A stretch of 64,000 nucleotides of DNA from Xestospongia bergquistia (lineage: Eukaryota > Porifera > Demospongiae > Haplosclerida > Petrosiidae): the NCBI GenBank assembly GCA_963965975.1, contig OZ014413.1, forward strand, positions 10,336,601 to 10,400,600. Direction: 5' to 3'. Positions 13,424-25,531 of this stretch are shown piece after piece. The position numbers were made by a program, and so were the translations under genes. Below the pieces are notes generated by a model, which was not told where the DNA came from, searched no databases, and was given only the letters and a program-made list of their open reading frames with translations. Numbering within the stretch: position 1 is the stretch's first letter; every line of letters begins with the position of its first letter.

Positions 13424-13950
13424 AGACATGGGGCAAGCATTTACTGAAGTGCTTGAAGCACAACTTCAAGCATTCATAAAAGGGCTTAAGCACAAGCACA
13501 AGCATTTATGGTCCCAAAAATAATTTAAATGCTTGAAGCACAAATTCATGCACTTAAAAACTGCTTGAAGCACAAGCACAAGCACTTTTAACCAAAAAAT
13601 TCCTTCAAGTAAACAATTCTTTTATCTAAGTCAAATTTTAAAATACTTATTGTTAGATCTTATAAACATAAGTTTGTAGAACGTAGCATCTCTCTGGCCT
13701 AAAGATCTTGTCTGCCACACTAAACAGCCGCTCTACTGCAGCAGAAGATACAGGAACTCCCAACATGGTTGTAGCTATTTTGATAATGATGGATAAACAG
13801 ACTAATAGCAAAAGAATATTAATAGATGAGCTATGTGCATAAAGAACTTACAGCGTTTGTGCTTAAAAGTGCTAGCACTAATGCTATAAAGTGCTTAAGC
13901 ACAAGCATAAATGCTTATATATAATAAATGCTTGAAAGCACAAGCACTCA
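13424..13950 (-). mobile_element. hAT transposon remnant, private to copy A
   Basis: About 520 bp absent at the matching place in copy B (near 26,475). On the minus strand at 13,690-13,775 it encodes VPVSSAAVERLFSVADKIF, typical of the C-terminal dimerisation region of hAT transposases. The ends are filled with scattered copies of GCTTGAAGCAC / AAGCACAAGCA in the outer 150 bp on each side. The two flanks show AATTGAG and CTCAATT as an inverted pair. No intact transposase remains. Confidence 0.75.
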
Positions 13951-14068
13951 ATTTTTTAATGACATCTTTTGTTTTATTTTGTTAATTAAACATATAGAAT
14001 TATTCATAGCTGTAAAAATAGGGTGGAACATTTCAATAGCTACAAGCCCCACCTTCTTTGTGACCACA

Positions 14069-17000
14069 ATGGATGACTCACTCGAAAGCTACAGGAAAGC
14101 TGTTATCGATGTCTTTAATTCTCAATATGCCAACCTCAGTTCAGCTCTACAAGGATGTATGACAAAATTTGCCGAGGAAGCATTTGCCGCTAGTCTGATA
14201 TCTGAGTCTGTTATGAGAAGCGAGAATTTTGCTGACATAGCTAATGAATTTAAAACTGGATTGAGGTTGAGGAAGACTGTAGAGGAAATACAGACACTCT
14301 GTCATTGTCTTGTTAGTATTCTTGAGGGTCTTAGTGGACCAGCACCAATTGTTGGTAGACATCTTGCAACAGAGCTGTCAACTTTTGCTCCTCTGTACCG
14401 AGGTATGTCAATGTCAATACGTTGAGACATTCCCAGTCTAATATTGTTAGAATAAATAGAATTAATTAATGTCTATTTGTTACTAGAGAAGCAGACATTA
14501 GAAATCTATATTTTTTAAAGATCTTATTGTTAGGGAACTAAGTGAGCCTCAAACATTTCACTAGTACTTTGATATGGAATTTATGGTCAGTGCCATTCCT
14601 AAATGACAAGCACTCCATTTTTGGATAAGATTTGTGGACTTCCAATGTGTTTACAAATCAGTTAATGTTATACACTATATATTGTACTTATAGTGTGTCT
14701 AATTGCTCATGGCTTTACCTAGTGAGCTATTGATTTCACTCATCATTATATAGTGAGACATACATTATATAGTGGCTCTCATATAACTAGTAAATATGCC
14801 AATTTAAATATGAAGTACCACTAATATGACTTTTGTATAATATAATTATAATGTCTCTTATATTAGATCTTTCAAGTCTATTGAGTCAGTATGGTCTATC
14901 ATATGAAGAAGTAGATAAAGAGTGTGATGATGGAGTTTTCATTGAGGTCTCACAACATATGAATGATGACTATATAGCAGCTGGTCATTGTCTCAATTTA
15001 TCAACTGAAAAAGTTCATAGTATTTCACAAAGTGATAAAAGTGATGTAGAAAAGAAGATTAAGTTGTTGTGGACATGGAAAAGAAAGAATGGTAGTGCAG
15101 CTACTTACAAAGAATTGGTAAAAGCTTTCTTGAAAATTGAAGATCGTTTTGTTGCTGAATCTATACTAAAATATCTTTCAAAGAGATTGACATCATTGCC
15201 GCAAGCAACCATGTTTCACCTTGCTCCAGAGAAAGCAAAAATTCGTTACCCAAACTGGGAAACTTTTACAGAGAGCGAGCAGGAGGCAATAAGAAACCAG
15301 CTAATGGATGACAATCGTGATGTACGTGAAGCTTATGCTGCCTTTGTTGCTCAACTTATGCAATCATTTCGAAAGCGTGAAGTTAATCCAAGAGATATTC
15401 AGTCAATTGTATGCAGCTATGACACTTCCAAAAAGGATCCACATGAACCAATGGTGTTTGACTTTAGAAGAGATGACAATGTTTCTGATGTGGTTTTTGA
15501 GTTGTCCAAACACTGCACATGGTTCAACTATGATGCACTTAAAGTTATAGTTAAGATTTTAGGAGATGAATCTGAAAGAAAGTGTTTAAAGGAATATGAA
15601 GATAAACATCTCATTCCTTATTTAAAATGCTCCATTTTTGAAATACCATGTGCTCCTCCACACACTCAATCTAAATGTACACAACTTCTTCTTAAAGTGT
15701 CTGGAGATCTTGTCATAACTGGAGGAGAAGTAAAAGCTATTCAACGTAACCTTGCCAAATTACTGGGTTTTCAAACAAGTGCACTATTACGTTTCGAGAA
15801 TTACATTGAAGGCTGTATTGAATTAGTATTTAGTCTTCCTACAGTAGTATTGGAGAATAGCTCTCCTGAATCCAAGCTGTTCACTTACATTGAATGGGAC
15901 AAGTCAAGTCAATCTTACAAAGTTAATGTTGATCTAGTGACTGTATTGTAAGTATTATTTTAAATATATTCTCACTTTATGATCATATTAGATCATATTG
16001 TGAGAAACCAGAAGTGTCTCTACTTGTTAAGTTACTACAAGAAAAAGAGGATGTTCTTAATGAACTTATAGAGAGAGAAAAGACAAAACAAAGTTAGTTA
16101 TTTTATATTGTGTTTCAATTACATACATAGCTACTAGTTGGCCATCAGGTCATCATATTAACTCTGTGATTACTTTCACTGACAGCTAATGATAATCATC
16201 ACTGTATTATATGTGTATATTTTATTATTACTAGTACACAGTATGGAGAGAGAAGGATCACAAGATCAATCATTAACTGACACTTTATCAGGTACATGTA
16301 CATTAATTGAGATATAACTATGTACCTAATGTAAATAGAGAAGCTGAAACTATCAGAGAAAAAGAGTAAGGGAAAGACCTTAGAGATAGAGAAGTTAACC
16401 AGACATAAAGAAGGTGACCTATAGTACTGTTAGTAGTACATACCCATAGGTATAGGAACAGGGGGGGAGGGCACAGGGGGCACATCCCCCCCCCAATATT
16501 TTGGGTATATTGTGAGATGGTTTCACAATCAACTGATTTAGATTAGCCACTTTTCAATCCCTATCCTCATAATATAATTTACATCTGTAGATACACATTT
16601 TATGTAAAAACATTTCAAAAATTTTTGTCAGTGTAAATGACAGAAGGTTTTATTTTGGTTGTTTTTGAAATACTTCATTGTTAAACTGAACAATGTTAAA
16701 ATGTTACATATGTGCCCCCCAATGACAAAATTATTCCTACACCTATGATACCATATATGGTTATGTTCTATAGCTACTGATAAAGTATTAGTAGAGAAAC
16801 AAGAAGAGATTGAGGCATTACAAATGGAAATAAAATCACTAAATGTACAATTAATGGAGAGAGAAGAAAGTGGAATTAGTCAGTTAATGGAGAAGATGAA
16901 AGGTAAGTAAAATATATAATGTTATGACATGTATCTACAAATAATATAATTGCTCTAAATAGAACTCAATTAACATTATAATTATCATTAATATAAATTA

Positions 17001-17998
17001 TTGTAGATCCAAGAATTATTGAATCAAAATTAAAGAAGACGATGTCATTAGAAATTAGTCAATTAAAGTCTACACAGAAAGGTGTGAACTTAACAGATAT
17101 TATGATGACATGAACACATATTGAGAAAAGAGCATGAAACTTCCACATCATTGATTAAAATGTCAAGTAAAGTTCTAAAGTGATATGAGGTTGGGAGAGC
17201 TATGGTATCAATTTTAATAAGTTATTGTTCAAAATATAGTAACAATAATCCCAAGAGCTCTATACCTGGGATTTAATGAATTGGATGGTATTTCATGTTG
17301 CTTCCATTGCTTGTCTTTTTTATTATATGCTCCTGTTATTATATATAATTATTATGTTTAAATCTAATATTAATATACATATGTTGTACATGTCCTTGTA
17401 TTCTATAGAACCACAGAAGGAGCTACAATCATTACAAGAGATAATAACATCTCTTACTTTACAATTAAGAGAGAAAGAGGAAAGAAATGTTCTTTTAACA
17501 GAGAACATAAAAGGTATATTAACAACATGTATAGTTCTTTACTTTATCTATTGTAGATCTGAGGTCTCGGATATTAGAGGTGAGAGATCTCCTTAAAACT
17601 AGTCATCCACTTCTAAGTCAAAAACTTGAGGAACCACTTGACAAACAAGAAGGTAAACACACTGCACATTCTTTATCATGCACTTCATATTTTAGAGATA
17701 GAATCATATGAACTGGTTGACAAGATGAAAACACTAGAGGATCTCACATCTACTGTCCAAGAAAGAGAAGGTATTATATAACTACTCAAAATGTACAACA
17801 TGTTATATTGTGTATTGTGTAGCTATTGACAGACAACAAGAGATTACAAAATTACAGGAGATGATTAGTTCACTAACTCTTCAATTGACAGAGAAAGATA
17901 AAATCATTACTCAGTTAACATCAAAAGATACAGATGAGAAGGACACCCAACAAGAATCATTAGATGATAAAGAACTACCAAGTAAGCTGTCATTATAA
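14069..17998 (+). CDS. Death-domain and coiled-coil protein (copy A)
   Basis: Exon 1 (14069-14402, MDDSLESYRKAVIDVF) encodes a helical N-terminal domain and joins in phase to 14867-15947. That large exon holds a death domain (about 110 residues, with LLWTWKRKNGSAATYKELV) and then about 230 residues of a region I cannot assign to a named family. Eight small exons follow (15992-16092, 16235-16291, 16774-16902, 17007-17081, 17409-17513, 17557-17652, 17696-17770, 17823-17981), joined in phase 1 apart from the first junction. Most encode heptad-rich coiled coil, for example EEIEALQMEIKSLNVQL. In copy B the last of these splices to an LRR exon. Here that exon is truncated, so the frame probably runs through the donor to the stop at 17996. 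Death domains mediate assembly in innate-immune and cell-death signalling. No NACHT domain is present. Confidence 0.8.
16445..16747. mobile_element. C-rich non-autonomous element, copy A
   Basis: A 303-bp insertion-like unit in an intron. Its ends are inverted repeats (CATAGGTATAGGAA and the complement of TTCCTACACCTATG, 13 of 14 matching) flanked by the direct repeat ATACC (16440-16444 and 16748-16752). It has G and C runs near each end. The same unit occurs at the same site in copy B, so it predates the duplication. No coding capacity. Confidence 0.6.
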
Positions 17999-18491
17999 GT
18001 TTATTAATGTTTAAAGGACTGTGGTTAATTGTGTACTAGCTTACAGTTATACAGCACATTACTATAACACATGATAATTTTGAATTGGATGATTTCACAA
18101 GCATGTGAAGTTAATTCATTGGACACATAGTCTATTACATTAGTTACTTACATCATCATACCTGTCCTTGACATATTCAAGTAATAGTATTCATCACTGA
18201 TGGCTCAGTAACAATAAAATTCCATCTATCAAATATTTCCCAGTAATCTATAGTAGATCTCTATGATGATCTTTGTCATAATAATACCTACACATGTACC
18301 AATTAATATAGTCCAAGTTATTGTTTCCTTCAAGATACCTTGAGAGCTTGAGTATAATGTGGAAACTAGAAGATCAAATTCAACACTATACATTGTATGA
18401 TTGGGTTAATATAATTTTAAAAATCAATTTATAAAATACAAATGGAGGACATTCCAGTACCTCAACTATTTAGTACTACATATATATGTAT
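17999..18491. other. Non-coding stretch after the death-domain gene, copy A
   Basis: Corresponds in sequence to about 31,613-32,050 of copy B, where it is the first part of the intron leading to the LRR exon. I see no coding segment. Confidence 0.5.
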
Positions 18492-18995
18492 CATGGTTGG
18501 GGTCGATTACAATCATAATCATAATTGATTACAATCAATTATATTTTTGCTATAATTATAATTGTAATCAACTTTCCAGAAACAATATAATCAGTAATTA
18601 TAATCAGACAAAGTAATTACTGTAATCACAAGTGATTACAGTAATGACAGTATCCTTTGTAAGTAGTATATGGAACAAGTACATATTGTCTGTATTAGTA
18701 TTTACTGGTGTATATTTATGAAATGATGCATGAAAGAACATGTGATTAGATTGATTACAGCTTGTATGTTTGCAGCTGAATGTCCAAAACCTATATATAG
18801 AGAGAGAGAGAGACAGGTGCTGTTTATCTGATGAGTTGTTTGAAAAACTGATGTTTATCCAATGTAATAAATACTAAGTCATTTGATGATGTAGTTTAAT
18901 TTCATAATCATGCTTTTTTCCCTATAATCATAACTGTAATCGCTTTGCGTAATCACTGTATAATCGTACTCATCTTGTAATTGACCCCAACCCTG
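18492..18995. mobile_element. hAT-like MITE with 8-bp target duplication
   Basis: A 504-bp element with inverted ends CATGGTTGGGGTCGATTACA and the complement of TAATTGACCCCAACCCTG. It is flanked by a perfect 8-bp direct repeat ATATGTAT (18484-18491 and 18996-19003), the size hAT elements make. The interior repeats GTAATCA / TGATTAC motifs in both orientations. No transposase frame is visible. Confidence 0.85.
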
Positions 18996-19802
18996 ATATG
19001 TATATATACTATAGTGTTCATCTTGCTACCAGTAATTAGTAGTGGGTGTAAGTAGTATACATAATACACACTTAAATTGTTTATGGTGTTATTCTTTGAG
19101 TTTTCAGATATAAATAAAAGATCACATGATGCGTGTGTGTGTGTGTAGAATTGATTTTCTTTTCTTGTGAGATCAAATTTATTGGCAAATCTATAAGTTA
19201 GAATAATATCATTAATTTATAAAAAATATTAATAAAATGTATACAATAGTTTATCTAACAATGGATCAAAGGAGCAGCTCATCTTCCACTATTACTTGAG
19301 AGCCACAGGATATACATAAGATAGCTAAGAAACCTGGAAGGAGGTTAGATTGATTATGGAAAATACAATAAATCTTGTTCTTGTGGGTTATGTCATATAA
19401 AAAATGACATCAAGAGAAGTGGATGGTTGTCAGGAGACGACTCGACTTTGAAAGTTTGAATTTGGTAGAATTATTAGAAAGTTATGAATTGACATCAGTA
19501 CCTAGGACTACCATTGTATTATAAAAGATGTTCCACAAGATAGAGGAATGATTTATGCTTGACTGTTGTTTCTTGTAAATCATCTTGACTAGTTATATAA
19601 CTGAGTCATCCTCACTGACGTCTATCTGACAGTTCAGTACCTTGTATGTTCGCCTCAGTAGTACATAGTGACGTCCCCATCCTGGCTCAGATCATCTAAT
19701 TCAGTAAATTATTAGTATAACACTCAGTAAATTTAAGTCCATTTTGTAGAATCCGTTCATCTCCGTACATCGTTGTTATAGTAACCTAACAAGTGGTTAT
19801 AC

Positions 19803-20000
19803 TTGTTTAATGACACTAACATTACTGATAATGATATACCTCATCTCTCTCATCTCATCATTAACAATAACACATTACAATTACTAGATCTCATTAAATG
19901 TCCTAAAATTACTAAATTTGGTAAACAACAATTACAAAATGTTGTTGTTAAAAATAATAGTTTGAAGAATTTGCATGTTAATTATAATATACTCCGTTAA
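19803..20000 (+). pseudogene. Truncated LRR exon (copy A)
   Basis: Encodes only the last two leucine-rich repeats (FNDTNITDNDIPHLSHLI, LQLLDLIKCPKITKFG) and the same end as the copy B exon at 32,741-33,303. About 540 bp present in copy B, including the acceptor and the first repeats, is missing: sequence jumps from GTAACCTAACA to a position inside the exon. No acceptor in the right phase is available, so the remnant is unlikely to be translated. Confidence 0.8.
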
Positions 20001-22498
20001 TTATTAGTTATTTTTGTACTATTGTTGTTGTATTTTTACTAAAAATAAATTATTTTAAATTCCAATAAGTCAATTATTAGTTAAATACTTTAGTTTCCAG
20101 TTCTTTGTCTTCTAACAAAGTTAACAATTTTTATAATTCACTTCTTCTCTAGAAAAACTCAACTTCTCTACTTGACAATTGACCACGCCTACATTAATTA
20201 ATAATAAAAGCTTCAATATTGTTATTTCTAATATTTACAAATACAATTATAACAAACAAACTAGACTAAATTGTACATTAATAGTCCTCTAGTTAGTAGC
20301 TATATAAAATTAAATATTATCGCTACGTCTAATACCACTAATTAGTACTGATAATAAAAAATCCATTAATTAAAGCCAATTAATTTGTCAAATCACCTAA
20401 AAACTTATTTCCTACACACACAGTTCACTTAACAAATTAATATTATATTTAATAACACGTTCTATTTAATAATACACTCACTTTTAACAATTCCATTAAA
20501 GTACTGATCCATACAACATCAGAAGATTTCTTGATAACATTACAACTATTAACTTACTACTAAACAAACTTAGTTTCTATTAACAGTAGTAGACTGTATC
20601 TAGTAGTTAGCAGTTTTGCTAGTTAGTTATCTTCTATCATTAGTAGTTTCTAGTAAAGAAGACTTAAAGCAGTAAAGACTTAAGAAGCAAAATTTTTCTC
20701 ACCGACAGCTGCTGGCTTCTCCAGCTGCTACTTTAATAGGTGTGGTCTGTAACTATGGAAAAATGCAAACCCGCAAGTAAAGATGGCGCTAAGAGTGGTA
20801 TTTTATTATTAAACAGACTACAGACTGAAGGAAGAGGAGGAGACAAAGGAATATTATGTCAAAAGTTCATATGATGTCTTTTTTAGTCGTTTAATAATGA
20901 AAACTATTAGTTACAGGTAGTTATCATTAACAGTGGAACATTTTCATCCTCCAGTTAGTTGAGAAATACTACTTGATGTCCTATGACCTGTGAACTTGAT
21001 ATTTACTGAATATAACAACAATTGTGTCTTTTCTTCCTCAAAGATCCAGTCAGTTTGAGCTCTAATGAGTTGTTCAGATATGACATGATGAAGATAAGTT
21101 TAATCATATTGTTTACAAACATAACCTATTGTTACAACATCAATCAGAGTCTATAACATGTTTATCACCTAAAAATGTATTTCCAACACACAGTTCACTT
21201 AACAAATTAATATTATTTTCTCTAGCTGCTATTTAATGTCCATATTTGCCATCAAAGTACTTAGTAATTTTTATCCTATAAAGTTTAAGAAGACAGTTAG
21301 GAGTTTAAAATGACATTCCCAAAGTACAAAAGATAAGTTTAAGGAATCCTATTACTAAAGTCTCTATGTATTACTTGAACTTAGATAAGTATGACAGTCC
21401 ATTAAGACAATCTTACAACTTCCACTAGAAATATTAAACTGTCCCACAATGGACTAGTTATACTTTCTTACTAACCACCCAATCTCATTCTACAATGTTA
21501 GACAGTTCAATGAGAATCATTTCATTACAACCTAACATTGTTCCACTGTTCTTCCAATCCCACTGTAATATGGGACACTAGACAGTCCACTTGGACTCTT
21601 TCCCACCAAAGCCTACCCTTGTCTCACTGTCAACTCTGTATAATTGAGTTTTCCTTATTATTTGACCAGAACAGACATCATGTGACATTTTGATATAATT
21701 ATTTGTTATTGTTTTTTCAAAAGTTTAATTTGTAGTTATTTAATTAAAATATATTAATTTTTTAGTCACTTGTAGTTATCGTTGAGAATGTGATCTTCTC
21801 ATATTCAAGTTAGTTGAGAAGTACTTGCTGACACCCAGTGATCTCTGAACCTGATAATGACAAGAATGGACAACAATTTAGCATTTTCTCCATCAGAGAT
21901 TTAGTCAGTTTAGACTCTATATAGTGAGTTGTTGAGGTATATCATAATGAAGGTAAGTTTCATCATAATTGTTTACAAACATGACCTATTAAGATATAAC
22001 ATCAATCAAAGTTTATAACTTACGTTTTCTCTTGACCAAATGTAAGTTTGTCCTTCCAATGTCACTTTGACATATATCTTCATTATGTAGCTTTCAAATA
22101 ATGTCCAGTTACTAATGATCTTTCATTCAATATATGAACATTATCATATAGAGTTCCTTCAAATGAAGAGGCTACTTTGTGAAACTAAACGTGATAACAT
22201 TTAAACTAGTGACATCATATAATAACAATAATGGTAAATAGTTTACAAAGAAGTCAAGAACAATAAAATAGATTTCTTTACAATTCATATTTTATAGAAA
22301 TATGATAATTATAATATACTATTATTATTTTGTACAACATTATAAATATATGATTTCCTAATAATATTTCAGTGTTTAGTTCTCTTTTCTTTATATATAC
22401 CACATCACTTTGTACATGATCTGTTGTTCTCAGAACGCACGTGGGTGGAATTAATAATTTGTCTTTAATAATTATGAGAGGTGGAACAGTTTATGAGA
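20001..22498. other. Long non-coding block conserved between copies (A)
   Basis: About 2.5 kb without a recognisable gene, closely matched by 33,304-36,025. It includes an internal duplication: a segment near 20,930-21,170 resembles 21,775-22,025 (shared TTAGTTGAGAA, ATGAGTTGTT or GTGAGTTGTT, and TTTACAAACAT). The second segment carries ATGAAG/GTAAGT, which looks like a donor. It may hold 5' exons or regulatory DNA for GCP4. At 22,438-22,445 is CACGTGGG, 54 bp before the likely GCP4 start. Confidence 0.6.
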
Positions 22499-23640
22499 AT
22501 GCATCACGAGATTTTGCTAACACTCTCAGGATGTCCTGGAGATATCTTCACATGTTCTAGAGACACTGGTCTATTTGAGGTGAGGTCTAGAACGATTCCA
22601 ATTTCAAGTTATTATCATGATACTATCTCATCTGAACTTCCTACCAACACCAGTTAATACCAGATCTACCATTTATACATCCTAGTGAAGTAGATTTGAT
22701 CAATAGAGTAGTATCATTAGGTACATATTACGTAACACTTCAAGATTTTATTAAGAAACAAACGTCAGCTGTCTTGACTTTGACCACACCCACTACTAAT
22801 GAACAAGAGTCACCAGGTTGAACATAAATAGATACATTTTAATATCATATAAAATAATGTAGGTCTTTATATACGAGCACTAGCTATTGGATTAAATCAA
22901 GTACTAGGTCCATATCGTCAGAGATTAGTTGATGTTGAAAAAGAGGTACATGTAACATTAACTCTACATGTAAAATAATACATGTTTTATTTTTAAATGT
23001 AGTGTATTAAAGACCATCATTTACAATTATCACATATTCAACATAAATTTGAAGAGGTGTCATATTGTCTATTAATCAAATCGTCTGTTTATCCATTATC
23101 CTTCCATATATCCATCAGTTCTTCTATCCTTCTATCCAATTTATTCATTCATTCATTGTCCATCTATCTATCCACTCATTTAACTCTTTTCTCTCTCATT
23201 TTATAGTATCATTTTCTCCTACCATCATTAGATGCTACTATTAAACATATATTAAGACATAAGGTAATTTATATATTATTAATATATTGTATTAGTTAGT
23301 TGATATTATATTAGCTCCATGGTTGTCATATACTTAGTCTATTATATGACAGATCTTCTTGTGGTATACCATCAGTTAAAGCAGCATATGAAAGGTAAAT
23401 GGATTGATAGAATGGAGGAATGGACAACTAGATGTATCTATGGATACATAAACCACAGACATTACTCAGTATTACATATCATATTGTCATTATTTTAGTC
23501 TCCTGTACACATGTCATGGTGTCCTATATAAACAGCTATCCAGTTGGATAATTCATGGACTACTTAAAGATGACTGTAAGGAATTCTTCATAGAACCTGT
23601 TCCTTCTGTAGAAGACAAAGAAGAGGAAGAAAATGAGGAG

Positions 23641-23642
23641 GT

Positions 23643-23718
<76 letters not shown>
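23641..23718 (+). repeat. (GA)n microsatellite starting at a splice donor
   Basis: The exon ends ...GAGGAG and the donor GTAGAGAG runs straight into about 75 bases of GA repeat. The matching intron of copy B (37,171-37,197) has only about 27 bases, so the tract has expanded or shrunk since the duplication. Confidence 0.9.
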
Positions 23719-23719
<1 letters not shown>

Positions 23720-24227
23720 CCTATGCTTGTATGTGTCATATTATCTTTCCTATCAACAGAGTCCATTACAACCAGCTTATCATCCAAGGGGACTTTCCAA
23801 TTACCAAATCAAACCTTCTCTCTTGCCTAGTTATCTTCCTATGAGAGTAGCAGAGAAGGTCAGTTACTATTTGTTATGTACATATATTAACTGACTATGT
23901 CATATCTAGATATTGTTTATAGGAGAAGCTCTTCAGATATTTTTAGGAAAAGAGTCAGAAAATTTTGTCAAAATATCATCACAAAATAATGGAATATTAT
24001 CTAGTCAATTTGGTAATTTGTCTATCTTTCCATTCTTTCATTCATTGATCTATTGTCTAGCTACTCAACTACACACTCATCAATTGACATTTGCTGATCT
24101 ACTCAATGATCTTCAAAGACAACCATTATTTGATTTAAGAGCCTTTGAAAGTTGTTGTAGTCAAATACGAGACACAGTAGCTGAAGTAAATGGATAGATA
24201 GATGAATGAATGGATAGATAAATGTAT

Positions 24228-24251
24228 CTCTCTCTCTCTCTTTCTCTCTCA
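24228..24251 (+). repeat. CT microsatellite at a GCP4 acceptor (copy A)
   Basis: TCTCTCTC run ending CTCTCTCAG at the acceptor of the exon encoding HLWLLLVEESD. The equivalent in copy B is at 37,706-37,722 and is shorter. Confidence 0.85.
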
Positions 24252-24904
24252 GCACTTATGGTTACTATTAGTTGAAGAGTCAGATCTTATTGGTAGTTTA
24301 CAGATAATGAAGGACTTCTTTCTATTAGGATGTGGTGGTCTCTATTTAACATTTATAGATATAGCTAATTCATTTATTAGTTTGCCTCCTTTATTATCAA
24401 CACAACATGGTATGTGTCTGTCCCTCCATTTATAATCTATCCATCCATTCATTTATGTAGATATTAATGTTGCTTTCAGACAAGCTATGACTAAACTAGG
24501 CATTGAAGATGAGACGCTCCTGCATCAGTTCCAGTTAACTGTACCTCCTCCTCCAGATCGAAAGGGGGTCCTCCCTACAGTTCAAAAACCTGAAACAAAA
24601 ATTCAGAACAGCTGGGATCAACTTGGACTTTGTTTCAAACCAAAGTGGCCACTTCATATTCTCTTCACACCAGCTGTACTTGAAAAGTCAGTGTAGACTT
24701 AAATGATCTCATGTACTTGTTTGATAAACAGGTATAACTCACTTTTCAAGATCCTGTTAGCTGTCAGACGAGCTCAACTAGCTCTTCAACATACTTGGTA
24801 TTTACAGATGTCTAAACGTCAAAGAACAGCAGGGTTGCTATGGCAACTGAGAGTTCATATGGCTTTTTTGATCAATAATCTCCAGTACTACGTTCAAGTA
24901 AGTC

Positions 24905-25435
24905 AGACCAGACCAGTACTTACCACAGTGACTTAGGATAGCTACCATTAATAAGTTCTAGACTAGTGAACATCAGTACTTACCACAGTGACCTAGGATA
25001 GCTACCATTAGTAAGTTCTAGACTAGTGAACATCAGTACTTACCACAGTGACCTAGGATAGCTACCATTAGTAAGCTCTAGACTAGTGAACATCAGTACT
25101 TACCACAGTGACCTAGGATAGCTACCATTAGTAAGTTCTAGACTAGTGAACATCAGTACTTACCACAGTGACCTAGGATAGCTACCATTAGTAAGTTCTA
25201 GACTAGTGAACATCAGTACTTACCACAGTGACCTAGGATAGCTACCATTAGTAAGTTCTAGACTAGTGAACATCAGTACTTACCACAGTGACCTAGGATA
25301 GCTACCATTAGTAAGTTCTAGACTAGTGAACATCAGTACTTACCACAGTGACCTAGGATAGCTACCATTAGTAAGTTCTAGACTAGTGAACATCAGTACT
25401 TACCACAGTGACCTAGGATAGCTACCATTAGTATG
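24905..25435 (+). repeat. 60-bp minisatellite, array 2 (duplication junction)
   Basis: Almost nine units of exactly 60 bp, highly uniform (CTTACCACAGTGACCTAGG ... TTCTAGACTAGTGAACATCAGTA). It begins in the truncated GCP4 intron of copy A and stops abruptly at 25,436, where copy B sequence starts. It is therefore the breakpoint of the tandem duplication. Confidence 0.97.
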
Positions 25436-25531
25436 ATAAATCATTATGTTTTTAAATTGTTAAAATTAGTAGATATAGTTGTTAAAGAATAGTAACTTTA
25501 TAATAAATGACAAAAATGTTTATCATTATAG

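Larger units (their letters stand above)
22499..24897 (+). pseudogene. TUBGCP4: Gamma-tubulin complex component 4, 3'-truncated duplicate (copy A)
   Basis: Encodes the same protein as copy B from MHHEILLTLSGCPG through CHGVLYKQLSSWIIHG, LPMRVAEK, HLWLLLVEESDLIGS and the gamma-tubulin-complex signature WPLHILFTPAVLEK, with intact splice sites as far as QLRVHMAFLINNLQYYVQ. The next intron runs into the 60-bp minisatellite and then into copy B of the talin-like gene. The last exons, which in copy B encode roughly the final 160 residues, are absent. These form the C-terminal GRIP2 part that contacts gamma-tubulin, so the product would be defective or a regulatory fragment. The intron at 23,641 has an expanded GA run beginning at the donor. 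Confidence 0.85.
12154..24960. repeat. Segmental duplication, copy A
   Basis: This block aligns base by base for most of its length with 25,436-38,400 at an offset of about 13.1-13.5 kb. It carries talin-like exons, a death-domain gene, a partial LRR exon, 2.5 kb of non-coding DNA and the first part of GCP4. It ends inside the 60-bp minisatellite in a GCP4 intron. Private differences are a hAT remnant (13.4-13.95 kb), a hAT-like MITE (18.5-19.0 kb) and a deletion of about 0.5 kb in the LRR exon (19.79 kb). Confidence 0.95.

Noticed and set aside
23560..23787. Minus-strand frame with long Ser-Leu run
   Set aside because: Antisense of a GCP4 exon plus a GA microsatellite; no independent support.
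24905..25435. Regular repeats suggesting a CRISPR array
   Set aside because: The whole 60-bp unit is repeated without unique spacers, and the genome is eukaryotic; it is a minisatellite.
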